7,070 nt of DNA from JAYSRU01 sp043720875 (GCA_043720875.1 JAYSRU010000279.1:1-7070), one strand, 5' to 3'; numbered from the stretch's first letter, positions 1-7,029 are shown. Numbers and translations are program-made. Notes: a model not told the origin generated them from the sequence alone.

Positions 1-1046
1 AACCACGTATCCCAAGAAGATTCGGCAACTGAAAGGTTAAAGCGACCGTGGTTGTCGAAGTGTTTTTGAAATTGATTGGTCAGTTCTTTTAAATATTCGG
101 TTATAGAAAAAACGCGACTCTTGTACAACATCAAATCTCCTTGATAAGTCGTGACGCCTTCGCATAAATACCCAAGTTTTGAATAATTTTCTTTTGTTAA
201 GTCATACGGCAACATTTCAATTGGACGTATAGATTTAATGTTCCAAGCATGGTATAACTCGTGCGACGAAATTCCTAGCAACTCAGAATAATAACCTTCA
301 AATAAGTCATAAGATGGACCAAGTGTGATCACGGTAGATCCCAAATGTTCAACGCCATGGTACGCTTTTGCTGGTAAAGCAAAAATGATAAAATGATATT
401 CTTTGGTGGGAAACTCTGTAAATTTTTGTAACTGAATGGCTGTAAATGCCTTGAAGTCGGTAATTACTCTTGTCCAATCTGGTTTACAATTTCCTATAAA
501 ATGAATATTAAACTTGGTCTCGTTCAATTCATAAGATTGCGTTTGAACAGCTTTTGTACATATAATTGGAGAATCTGCCAATTCATCAAAATTGGCTGCT
601 ATTAAACATTCGTTTACTTTAGGTAAACTACACACTAACTTGAAATCTGCAGGCACAATTAACCGAACTGAAGCTTCAATATCTTCTTGCCCAACAGGAT
701 AAACACAACAATTTACTGGGTTCATGTACAATATTTCCTTCGAAAGAAAGGTTGAACCCGCATTAAGTTCTGCAGCATAATACAAATACTCCAATTTTAT
801 TACGGTTCCTTTTTCAGCGCCAATCTTCCAACAGTCTTTCGTTACTTTTTCGCTGGTTAGGCGTTGACTTTTGTCTGAATACGCTCTAAAACTTCTTACA
901 TTCTTTGCAAAATTACCTAACTCATATCTTCCTGGTCTCCATGCCGGTAATTGCACTAATGGATTATCTTCGCTTGCAACAAATTGTAAATTAATTACTA
1001 AATACTGTTGCGCATGTTCGCGCATGTCGAAAGAATAATGAAGCAT
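1..1046 (-). CDS. M61-family (glycyl aminopeptidase-like) metallopeptidase, N-terminal part, cut by the window edge
   Basis: This gene reads leftward from an ATG at 1046-1044 and stays open for 348 codons to the left edge, so the C-terminus is missing. The protein starts MLHYSFDMREHAQQYL and shows no signal peptide, which suggests a cytoplasmic enzyme. An N-terminal beta domain carries LPAWRPGRYELGN (residues 33-45), typical of M61. The catalytic domain has HGVEH (230-234) and the zinc motif HELYHAWNIKSIRP, with His262, Glu263 and His266. Glu296 in CEGVTTYQGDLML is the likely third zinc ligand. Family members cleave N-terminal residues, often glycine, from peptides, and usually run to about 600 residues with a C-terminal PDZ domain; that part would lie outside the window. 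The ending SWDTW matches the family's S-[FW]-D-x-W region. The gene is divergent from the S9 peptidase gene, and a TAAATTTG element lies 15 bases before its start. The family call is firm; the exact substrate is unknown. Confidence 0.9.
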   Translation of the reverse strand, partial: MLHYSFDMREHAQQYLVINLQFVASEDNPLVQLPAWRPGRYELGNFAKNVRSFRAYSDKSQRLTSEKVTKDCWKIGAEKGTVIKLEYLYYAAELNAGSTFLSKEILYMNPVNCCVYPVGQEDIEASVRLIVPADFKLVCSLPKVNECLIAANFDELADSPIICTKAVQTQSYELNETKFNIHFIGNCKPDWTRVITDFKAFTAIQLQKFTEFPTKEYHFIIFALPAKAYHGVEHLGSTVITLGPSYDLFEGYYSELLGISSHELYHAWNIKSIRPIEMLPYDLTKENYSKLGYLCEGVTTYQGDLMLYKSRVFSITEYLKELTNQFQKHFDNHGRFNLSVAESSWDTW

Positions 1047-1061
1047 GATATTTTTTTGTTT

Positions 1062-1069
1062 CAAATTTA
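1062..1069 (-). promoter_or_regulatory. Bacteroidota -7 promoter element (TAAATTTG) for the M61 peptidase gene
   Basis: Read on the minus strand, 1069-1062 is TAAATTTG, an exact match to the TAnnTTTG element of the Bacteroidota primary sigma factor. It ends 15 bases before the ATG at 1046, leaving a short A-rich leader. No clear TTG-type -33 element is seen at the expected distance; the nearest candidate is a weak GTTTC around 1091-1095. Assignment rests on motif and position only. Confidence 0.5.
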
Positions 1070-1185
1070 AGTAAATGTTTGAGATGAAGAGAAACATACT
1101 GCATAATATTCATCAGTAAACAGGAACAAAAAAGTAGGACAACTTAATGTCAGCTATTGCACATCTGTAAATCAATTTCAAAGCT

Positions 1186-1193
1186 TACATTTG
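1186..1193 (+). promoter_or_regulatory. Bacteroidota -7 promoter element (TACATTTG) for the S9 peptidase gene
   Basis: TACATTTG matches TAnnTTTG exactly and ends only three bases before the ATG at 1197. Transcription normally begins a few bases after this element, so the mRNA would start at or just around the start codon. The -33 position has only a weak TCTG at 1164-1167. The motif includes the TTG at 1191, which argues against that TTG being the translation start. Confidence 0.55.
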
Positions 1194-1196
1194 CAC

Positions 1197-3536
1197 ATGA
1201 GAAAATTACAAATATTAACACTATTCGTTTTACTTAACAATTTACTGTTAGCACAAACTTCAATTGAATTGAAACAAATAATGCAAGGTCAAACTTTCGT
1301 TGGATCTTGGCCTGAAATGCCCAATTGGACTGTAGACGGTGCTTCTGTTGTATTTGATTGGAACCCACAAAATGCACATCCTGGAAATACGCCTCATGCC
1401 TTCAGTTTAGCAAAGAAAACAATTGCAGAATTGGATATAAATCAAGCGGATAAAACAGTGTATTGGGATGCAACTCAAACCAACTGCAACATTCAGTATT
1501 ATGCAAATGATGGTCAATTATTGGCTTATAACAAAGGTAAAAAAACTACAACCTTACTCTTTGAAAGCACTACTTCAATTTGGAACATACAACGCCTTGA
1601 AGATCAGAACAAAGTTGCCTTTCAGCTTGGAGATAACCTTTTTCTTTACAATGCCAAAGTGGGTAGTTTTATCCAATTAACCCAATTCGTTAAAGGAGAA
1701 AAGCCGTCAAAAAGCAATGCTAAAAAAACTTACCTAGAAAGTCAAGAGGCTCAATTGTTCGATTATTGGAAGAACAAAAACATCAAATCTGATTTCTACG
1801 ACAAACGCAACAAACTGCGCATTGAAAACACGAACTTATCCCCTATTTATTTTGGAGACATGCGGGTTGAAAACATTGTCATCTCACCAGATGGTAAAAA
1901 AATTACGTACCGCTTAATGCAAGACACCCAGGAAAAAGACACTGAAACGGAATTCTTTATCACTAAAAATGGTTTTGCCGCTACCCGTCCAGCTCGTACT
2001 AAAGTGAGTCAAAACGAACCTGCAAGTTTTCTTTATGTTTTACACGTAGGAACAGACTCTGTCACCGCTGTTTCTGTAGATAATTTACCTGGCATTTTTA
2101 CCCAAGGACTTTTTATGAATACTACGGAAAAATTGAAAGCTTCAAAAAATGTGATTTTCCATGGCCCCTATTACCATCCGAATAATAATACGGGTGTATT
2201 GGAAATTAAGAGTTTCGACAATAAAGACCGTTGGATTGTGGCTTTGAACCCCACTACATTAACATTAGAACTATTGGATCACCAGCATGAAGAATCATGG
2301 ATTGGTGGACCTTGTATAAGTGGTTGGAACGAAGAAGCCGGTGTGTTAAATTGGATTGACAGTACTCAAATTTATTATGTTTCGGAAAAAACTGGATGGG
2401 CGCAATTGTATAGTTATCATTTCAAAAGCAAGAAAACCGAAGCATTAACTACTGGAGCATTTGAAATTCATCAAATTCAACGTTCTAAAAAGGAAGGCAT
2501 TCTGTATTTAACTACCAACCAATCGCATTTAGGTAATCGTTCGTTTTATCATTTAAATACTAAAACAAAGACGTTATTACCTATCATAACTTTGGATGGA
2601 AATGCGGAAGTTGCAATTTCCCCAAATGAAGATAAATTGGCGCTTCGTTTTTCTACCAAAAATAAACCTTGGGAAATTTACGTGCAAGAAAATAAACCGA
2701 ATCAAAAAATGGTAAAGGTTACCCAATCTACCACAAAAATGTTTGACGCGATCAAATGGGCAGATCCAAAAGTCATTGTTTTCAAAGGACTTGAAGGCGT
2801 TGCGGTACAAGCACGGGTTTATGAGCCGCAATCCAATGTGAAAAATGGTGCTGCAATTATTTTTGTTCACGGCGCTGGATATTTACAAAATGCGCACAAT
2901 TGGTGGAGTCATTATTACCGAGAATACATGTTTCACAACCTACTCATTCAACAAGGCTACACCGTGCTCGATATAGATTATAGAGCGAGTGAAGGATATG
3001 GAATGAAGCACCGAACTGATATCTATCGACACATGGGAGGAAAAGATTTAGATGACCACATTGCTGGTAAAAATCACTTAGTTGCGCTGTATGGAATTGA
3101 TCCAAAACGTCTTGGTATTTATGGTGGATCTTATGGTGGATTTATTACATTGATGGCTTTATTGACCACACCAGATGAATTTGCCTGTGGTGCAGCATTA
3201 CGTTCGGTGACAGATTTCACGCATTACAATCACGAATACACCTCAAACATTTTGAATGCCCCAGAAACGGATAGTATGGCGTATCAAAGAAGTTCTCCCA
3301 TCTATTTTGCACAAAATTTAAACAAACCCTTACTCATGTTGCACGGAATGGTGGATGACAATGTTCAGTACCAAGATATTGTAAGGTTAAGTCAACGTTT
3401 CATTGAGCTCGGAAAAGAGAATTGGGAGTTAGCGTCATTTCCTGTTGAAGCACATGCATTTACAGAACCTAGCTCCTGGTATGATGAATACCGAAGAATT
3501 TTAGAACACATGAATAAACACTTATTAAAAAAATAA
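1197..3536 (+). CDS. Exported S9-family serine peptidase (prolyl oligopeptidase / DPP IV type)
   Basis: The product of 779 residues begins with a Sec signal peptide (MRKLQILTLFVLLNN, then LLLAQ), probably cut after Ala19, so it should act in the periplasm or at the cell surface. The first 530 or so residues fit the S9 beta-propeller: they include WD-like blade motifs SPDGKK (230-235) and ISPNEDKL (474-481), and a DPP IV-like TGWAQLY (399-405). The C-terminal alpha/beta-hydrolase domain starts near 550 with FVHGAG around His558. The nucleophile is Ser645 in GGSYGG, the acid is Asp720 in HGMVDDNV, and the base is His753 in EAHAFTEP. All three are in canonical order, so the enzyme should be active. 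S9 enzymes hydrolyse short peptides, often after proline or as dipeptides, but the specificity is not readable here. I chose ATG 1197 over the in-frame TTG at 1191 because it begins a clean signal peptide and the TTG lies inside the promoter element. Confidence 0.93.
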   Translation: MRKLQILTLFVLLNNLLLAQTSIELKQIMQGQTFVGSWPEMPNWTVDGASVVFDWNPQNAHPGNTPHAFSLAKKTIAELDINQADKTVYWDATQTNCNIQYYANDGQLLAYNKGKKTTTLLFESTTSIWNIQRLEDQNKVAFQLGDNLFLYNAKVGSFIQLTQFVKGEKPSKSNAKKTYLESQEAQLFDYWKNKNIKSDFYDKRNKLRIENTNLSPIYFGDMRVENIVISPDGKKITYRLMQDTQEKDTETEFFITKNGFAATRPARTKVSQNEPASFLYVLHVGTDSVTAVSVDNLPGIFTQGLFMNTTEKLKASKNVIFHGPYYHPNNNTGVLEIKSFDNKDRWIVALNPTTLTLELLDHQHEESWIGGPCISGWNEEAGVLNWIDSTQIYYVSEKTGWAQLYSYHFKSKKTEALTTGAFEIHQIQRSKKEGILYLTTNQSHLGNRSFYHLNTKTKTLLPIITLDGNAEVAISPNEDKLALRFSTKNKPWEIYVQENKPNQKMVKVTQSTTKMFDAIKWADPKVIVFKGLEGVAVQARVYEPQSNVKNGAAIIFVHGAGYLQNAHNWWSHYYREYMFHNLLIQQGYTVLDIDYRASEGYGMKHRTDIYRHMGGKDLDDHIAGKNHLVALYGIDPKRLGIYGGSYGGFITLMALLTTPDEFACGAALRSVTDFTHYNHEYTSNILNAPETDSMAYQRSSPIYFAQNLNKPLLMLHGMVDDNVQYQDIVRLSQRFIELGKENWELASFPVEAHAFTEPSSWYDEYRRILEHMNKHLLKK

Positions 3537-3989
3537 ATGGCAACATCTATAGAATTAAGAGAGCTTAACGGTAAAAGCGATATGCTTCAGCAACTTGAGG
3601 TTATGCAAGAGCTCTACCCTAACCTTTCCGCAGCGCGTTACGACGAAATGTTAACGGACATGCTTCCGAATAACAACTATGGTCAATTGGCTGCATTTGA
3701 AGGCGACGAATGTTTAGGAATATGTGGTTTTTGGCTGGGCACTAAGCTCTGGTGCGGAAAGTACTTGGAACTAGATAATGTTGTGGTTGCTGAAAAAGCA
3801 AGATCTAAAGGAATAGGCAAATTACTCACACAATATTTAGAACAAAAAGCGGATGCCTCAGGCTGTACAATAATGGTGTTAGACGCTTATACCAATAACT
3901 TTGGAGCGCACCGTTTTTACTACAATCAAGGATTCGGACCAAAAGGATTTCACTTCATAAAAATAAAGAATTCGGAAGGGTTAACCTAG
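3537..3989 (+). CDS. GNAT-family N-acetyltransferase
   Basis: This 150-residue protein has the size of a single-domain GNAT enzyme, which transfers an acetyl group from acetyl-CoA to an amine. Strand beta4 and the acetyl-CoA loop are clear: LELDNVVVAEKARSKGIG (78-94), with R89-S-K-G-I-G94 as the pyrophosphate-binding R-x-x-G-x-G/A motif. Motif B follows as AHRFYYNQGF (124-133), with Tyr129 a candidate general acid. No signal peptide is present, so it should be cytoplasmic. The ATG follows directly on the TAA of the S9 peptidase gene (TAAATG) with no Shine-Dalgarno sequence, which suggests cotranscription and possibly translational coupling. The acceptor could be a small molecule, a peptide or a protein N-terminus; the sequence does not decide. 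The family call is secure. Confidence 0.9.
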   Translation: MATSIELRELNGKSDMLQQLEVMQELYPNLSAARYDEMLTDMLPNNNYGQLAAFEGDECLGICGFWLGTKLWCGKYLELDNVVVAEKARSKGIGKLLTQYLEQKADASGCTIMVLDAYTNNFGAHRFYYNQGFGPKGFHFIKIKNSEGLT

Positions 3990-4015
3990 AAACAAATCCA
4001 GATTCGTTACTTGAA
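3990..4015. other. Short convergent intergenic gap without a visible terminator
   Basis: Only 26 bases separate the stop codon of the acetyltransferase gene from that of the oppositely oriented helicase gene. No GC-rich hairpin followed by a T-run is visible on either strand. Transcripts from the two sides therefore probably overlap or end by another mechanism. Confidence 0.5.
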
Positions 4016-5233
4016 TTACCACTTTTCCTTCGTTCCATCTTCGTCATTGGCTTCGTCAATTAGTTTTTGCCAATTGTACGTAATGTCCTCAGTAGCTCTT
4101 AGTATTTCTTTGTATTCTGTTTTATCGACTGAAATTACAGGAATTTCATACCCAATGTAATCTTCAATTTCCTTAAGAATTTCAAGTTCTTCTTTTGCAC
4201 ACATCGATACTGCTAAACCTTTTGCGGTTCCACGGCCAGTTCTACCAATTCTGTGAACATAATTTTCAACTACATCAGGTAAATCGTAATTTACTGCAAT
4301 ATTAACGCCTTCAATATCAATTCCACGCGCGGTAACATCTGTGCAAACTAAAACTTTTACGATACCTTCTCGAAATTGCTCCAAAGCATCGTTCCGTTCT
4401 TCTTGCGTTTTATCGCCATGCAATTCAATCACTTCTACTCCAACTCGTTTCATAGCAGCAGCAATACGTGTTACACGAACTTTTGTACGGGCAAAAACCA
4501 TGATTCTCGATTCCTCATTGTTCTGAATGATATTCTCAAGAAAAAAGCGTTTATCATCCATTTCAACATGAACCAAACCGTGCTCAATATTCTTAGAAAC
4601 CGGATCTTTTGGAGAAACCTGGATACGTAAACCATCCTTAATCAAATCGTAGGCTAATGCCTTTATTTTCTTGTCAATAGTTGCAGTGAAGAACAACGTT
4701 TGACGGTAACGGCTAATTTTCCGAGCAACATCTTCCAAATCTTTCTGAAATCCGCGTTGCAGCATTTGATCCGCTTCGTCAATCACCAAATATTTTATTT
4801 TCTCCAAACTCAGCGACATTTGTGCCACCAAATCAAACATTCTACCCGGTGTGCAGATCACAATATCAACTCCATGGCTCAACCCTTTTTTCTGAGGATC
4901 TTGGTCAACTCCTCCAGTAATGGCTAAAACATGTAAATCTAATCCTACAGAAAGTTTTTCAAAAACACCCGCAATTTGTACCGCTAACTCACGTGTTGGA
5001 GCCAGTACCAACGCGCGCGGAGCATCAATTTGTTTCCCTTCTAATAATTTTTGAATGATCGGAATAGCATAGGCAGCGGTTTTACCAGTTCCTGTTGGCG
5101 CAACCGCCATTACATCTTGTCCATCTAAAATTGCTTGAATTGCCTTGAACTGAATATCTGTAGGTTTCACAAAACCTACTAATTCTAATGTATTCTTGAG
5201 CGCACCCGCTAATTTATAATCTTTAAATTTCAT
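4016..5233 (-). CDS. DEAD-box ATP-dependent RNA helicase
   Basis: The 405-residue protein has the complete DEAD-box core, which unwinds short RNA duplexes using ATP in processes such as ribosome assembly, RNA decay or cold adaptation. Motifs in order are: Q motif GFVKPTDIQ with Gln28; Walker A APTGTGKT (45-52); PTREL (79-83); GG (107-108); TPGR (128-131); DEAD (152-155); motif III TAT (183-185) in place of the usual SAT; VFARTK (246-251); TDVTARGID (298-306); and HRIGRTGR (327-334). The region after the core is short and acidic, ending DEANDEDGTKEKW, and lacks the long basic tail found in many RhlE-like proteins. I do not assign a subfamily gene name. The ATG at 5233 starts a well-formed core, and TACTTTTG lies five bases upstream, so the gene likely has its own promoter although the MFS gene lies upstream on the same strand. 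Confidence 0.95.
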   Translation of the reverse strand: MKFKDYKLAGALKNTLELVGFVKPTDIQFKAIQAILDGQDVMAVAPTGTGKTAAYAIPIIQKLLEGKQIDAPRALVLAPTRELAVQIAGVFEKLSVGLDLHVLAITGGVDQDPQKKGLSHGVDIVICTPGRMFDLVAQMSLSLEKIKYLVIDEADQMLQRGFQKDLEDVARKISRYRQTLFFTATIDKKIKALAYDLIKDGLRIQVSPKDPVSKNIEHGLVHVEMDDKRFFLENIIQNNEESRIMVFARTKVRVTRIAAAMKRVGVEVIELHGDKTQEERNDALEQFREGIVKVLVCTDVTARGIDIEGVNIAVNYDLPDVVENYVHRIGRTGRGTAKGLAVSMCAKEELEILKEIEDYIGYEIPVISVDKTEYKEILRATEDITYNWQKLIDEANDEDGTKEKW

Positions 5234-5238
5234 CTCTA

Positions 5239-5246
5239 CAAAAGTA
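5239..5246 (-). promoter_or_regulatory. Bacteroidota -7 promoter element (TACTTTTG) for the helicase gene
   Basis: On the minus strand 5246-5239 reads TACTTTTG, an exact TAnnTTTG match, followed by TAGAG and then the ATG at 5233. The expected transcription start falls on or next to the start codon. No clear TTG -33 element is seen at normal spacing. It lies within the 66-base gap between the MFS and helicase genes, which holds no other visible signal. Confidence 0.5.
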
Positions 5247-5299
5247 CGCAGTAAATCACTTGTATGTATGAAATAATTGCAGACAAAGAAAACTTAGTA

Positions 5300-6508
5300 T
5301 TATTCGATTGATTTTTTCATTCTAAAAGCCAACAGAACCAACGGAAAGCAAATCGCAATTAGGCATACCGCAAAAATAAATGGTGCGCCATAAAATGGAA
5401 TTGCTAAAGCCGAATAATGCGCATATAATCCAGCCATAACTGGTGGTCCGGCAATTTCTGCCAACGCATGAATGCTAGCAAAAGCACCTTGCAACTCACC
5501 TTGTTCGTTACTAGCAGTTTTATCCGAGGCAATTGCCTTGATACAAGGCGCCACCATAGATCCAACTGCATAAGGAATCATGACCGCATAAAGCATCCAA
5601 CCTTGAGCGGCAAATCCAATTACTGCCAAACTTACAATTAAGGCGATGAGCGCCATGTAAATTGTGTTCTTATTTCCAAATTTCTTAGAAATTATTCCTG
5701 CCAAACCGCCTTGTACAATGGCAAAACTAACTCCTACCACAGTTAAAGAAATTCCAACACTTAATTCCGTCCATCCAAATTTTTGCTTTGTCAAAAATGC
5801 CCAAGAACCGTGTACAGCAGTATCAGATAATCCAATAATAAAAACTACTAAAAAGAGCCATTTTAACGATTTATATTTACCTAGTTGCTTCAATGATCCA
5901 ACAAAATTTGACCGCTTGATATCAAATTTTCGGCGGTTTTCTATCGATAAAGTTTCTTTAAAGGCAACATAACCAAAGATGAAATTTGCTAATGACAAGC
6001 AAGCTGCAAAAAGAAAAGGTGCGCGTAAATTAAATGAACCAAGTAAACCTCCGATTGCAGGACCAATCACAAATCCAATTCCAAACGCGGCGCCGATAAT
6101 CCCAAAGTTTTGAACGCGTTTATCCGGTGTACTTACATCCGCTATACAAGCCATGGCAGGTGAGAAACTTGCGCCAAAAATTCCTGAAATAATTCTTCCA
6201 ATAAACAGCCACCACAAATTGGGTGCGAAAAATAAAAAAATATAATCGATTCCTAATCCTAACAAAGAACTCAATAACACAGGTTTACGACCATACGCAT
6301 CACTTAAACCACCCAAAACTGGTGCAAAAACAAATTGCATCAACGCGTATACCATTACCATCCATCCATTGTAACTAGCGGCTTCAGAAAGTGAAACACC
6401 CGTAATATCTGTAATGATGGCTGGCATACTTGGAATAATGATACCCAAACCTGTGGAATCAATCATTACAGTTAAGAAGATAAAAATTAAAGTCGACTTA
6501 GAATTCAT
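5300..6508 (-). CDS. TCR/Tet-type MFS transporter (TetA-like proton-coupled exporter)
   Basis: This 402-residue, strongly hydrophobic protein has the length and layout of a 12-helix major facilitator in the inner membrane. It resembles TetA-type drug/H+ antiporters throughout. TM1 has Asp17 in IDSTGLGIIIPSMP, where TetA has a conserved Asp. Motif A is GGLSDAYGRKP (66-76), followed by LLSSLLGLGIDYIFL and IGRIISGIFGAS. The TM5 antiporter-type glycine/proline motif is GFVIGPAIGGLLG (145-157), and NEQGELQG (334-341) matches the TetA QGQLQG region. A hydrophilic central loop (about 184-214) separates the two halves. By analogy it exports a small organic compound in exchange for protons; the substrate is unknown, and many chromosomal homologues are not tetracycline resistance genes. 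No TetR-type repressor gene lies beside it. The ATG at 6508 gives a normal first helix. Confidence 0.9.
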   Translation of the reverse strand: MNSKSTLIFIFLTVMIDSTGLGIIIPSMPAIITDITGVSLSEAASYNGWMVMVYALMQFVFAPVLGGLSDAYGRKPVLLSSLLGLGIDYIFLFFAPNLWWLFIGRIISGIFGASFSPAMACIADVSTPDKRVQNFGIIGAAFGIGFVIGPAIGGLLGSFNLRAPFLFAACLSLANFIFGYVAFKETLSIENRRKFDIKRSNFVGSLKQLGKYKSLKWLFLVVFIIGLSDTAVHGSWAFLTKQKFGWTELSVGISLTVVGVSFAIVQGGLAGIISKKFGNKNTIYMALIALIVSLAVIGFAAQGWMLYAVMIPYAVGSMVAPCIKAIASDKTASNEQGELQGAFASIHALAEIAGPPVMAGLYAHYSALAIPFYGAPFIFAVCLIAICFPLVLLAFRMKKSIE

Positions 6509-6529
6509 GGGTTTTATTGGATTTACTCG

Positions 6530-6537
6530 TAAAGATA
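6530..6537 (-). promoter_or_regulatory. Possible -7 promoter element (TATCTTTA) for the MFS gene
   Basis: On the minus strand 6537-6530 reads TATCTTTA, matching TAnnTTTG at all but the last base. It ends 21 bases before the ATG at 6508, giving a short AT-rich leader. The nearest upstream TTG is 26 bases from it, longer than the usual spacing. The call is tentative. Confidence 0.35.
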
Positions 6538-6582
6538 TTATTATTAATTCGATTCGTTATTTTCAATAGGCTTCATGCTAGC

Positions 6583-6594
6583 TTGATTAATCAA
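6583..6594. promoter_or_regulatory. 12-base perfect palindrome TTGATTAATCAA, possible operator
   Basis: TTGATTAATCAA is its own reverse complement. It sits in the divergent region between the MFS and lipoprotein genes, six bases before the TAACTTTA element of the lipoprotein gene, where a dimeric regulator could act. A 12-base palindrome is expected by chance about once or twice in 7 kb, so position is the only real support. Confidence 0.25.
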
Positions 6595-6600
6595 AATGTG

Positions 6601-6608
6601 TAACTTTA
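6601..6608 (+). promoter_or_regulatory. Possible -7 promoter element (TAACTTTA) for the lipoprotein gene
   Basis: TAACTTTA matches TAnnTTTG at all but the last base and ends five bases before the ATG at 6614, the same spacing as in the helicase gene. If functional, it makes the upstream in-frame ATG at 6596 an unlikely start, because that codon would lie upstream of the transcript. Confidence 0.4.
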
Positions 6609-6613
6609 CATTT

Positions 6614-7021
6614 ATGAAAATGTATTGTAACCTATGTGTACTGAGTATTATTCTTTTTTCTTGCATTCGAAAAGGTGCAGAAAGCAAAGATGTTAAATTT
6701 TTGTCTCATAATTTTTATCCAGCTGTTTATGTAGGTGATACAAGTTTTTTTTTGGTAAATTATCAAAACAAAAGCAACGTTGTTTTGAGGTCTCCGTTTA
6801 TCCGGCTTGCGGTTAAAGATACAAGTTCAAAACTCTTTCATAAAACATTATACTCTGACTCAAAAAATTTAGGAGACATACCAGCCAATAGTAGTTTTTC
6901 TATCCGTTTTGATGTTTTTAACAACATAGATTTTAATAAGGTTGCAAAAATCAAATTCTACCTATCTTGGACAAATTCAAACGATAATAAATCAATTAGA
7001 CGTTCTGTAAAATATAATTAA
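6614..7021 (+). CDS. Small predicted lipoprotein of unknown function
   Basis: I do not recognise this 135-residue protein. It begins MKMYCNLCVLSIILFSC, a charged start and hydrophobic core ending in a lipobox (LFSC) with Cys17 as the likely lipidated residue, so the mature protein should be membrane-anchored on the periplasmic or outer side. The rest alternates polar and hydrophobic residues (for example VYVGDTSFFLVNYQNKSN and SFSIRFDVFNNIDF), consistent with a small Ig-like beta-sandwich; the fold is inference. No catalytic motif is visible. The frame extends upstream to an ATG at 6596, but ATG 6614 gives a normal lipoprotein signal and lies five bases after the promoter-like TAACTTTA. The coding region is visibly more AT-rich (about 30% GC in 6661-7020, hand count) than the helicase gene (about 40% in 4201-4440). 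The next gene starts eight bases later. Confidence 0.7.
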   Translation: MKMYCNLCVLSIILFSCIRKGAESKDVKFLSHNFYPAVYVGDTSFFLVNYQNKSNVVLRSPFIRLAVKDTSSKLFHKTLYSDSKNLGDIPANSSFSIRFDVFNNIDFNKVAKIKFYLSWTNSNDNKSIRRSVKYN

Positions 7022-7029
7022 ACCAAATT

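Larger units (their letters stand above)
1047..1196. other. Divergent intergenic control region between the two peptidase genes
   Basis: This 150-base region separates two start codons pointing away from each other and so should hold both promoters. It has one exact TAnnTTTG match for each direction. Apart from a weak 5-base inverted repeat (TACTG at 1097-1101, CAGTA at 1114-1118), no operator-like structure, RNA gene or small ORF with support was seen. Confidence 0.6.

Noticed and set aside
1097..1118. Inverted repeat TACTG / CAGTA with a 12-base loop in the divergent region
   Set aside because: Arms of five bases are too short to stand out from chance and no known site matches.
1191..1196. 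TTG at 1191 as the start codon of the S9 peptidase gene
   Set aside because: It adds only two residues before an ATG that begins a clean signal peptide, and the TTG is part of the TACATTTG promoter element.
2577..2870. Minus-strand open frame of 97 codons inside the S9 peptidase gene
   Set aside because: It lies opposite a well-supported coding region and its translation shows no recognisable domain.
3979..3986. GGTTAACC palindrome near the end of the acetyltransferase gene as a terminator stem
   Set aside because: It has no loop, no following T-run, and falls inside the coding region.
4341..4927. Several plus-strand open frames of 61 to 84 codons inside the helicase gene
   Set aside because: They run antisense to conserved helicase motifs and look like chance frames.
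5664..5972. Plus-strand open frame of 102 codons inside the MFS gene
   Set aside because: It is antisense to conserved transporter sequence and has no domain, promoter or start signal of its own.
6596..6613. ATG at 6596 as the start of the lipoprotein gene
   Set aside because: It would put six extra residues before the signal peptide and lies upstream of the likely promoter element at 6601-6608.
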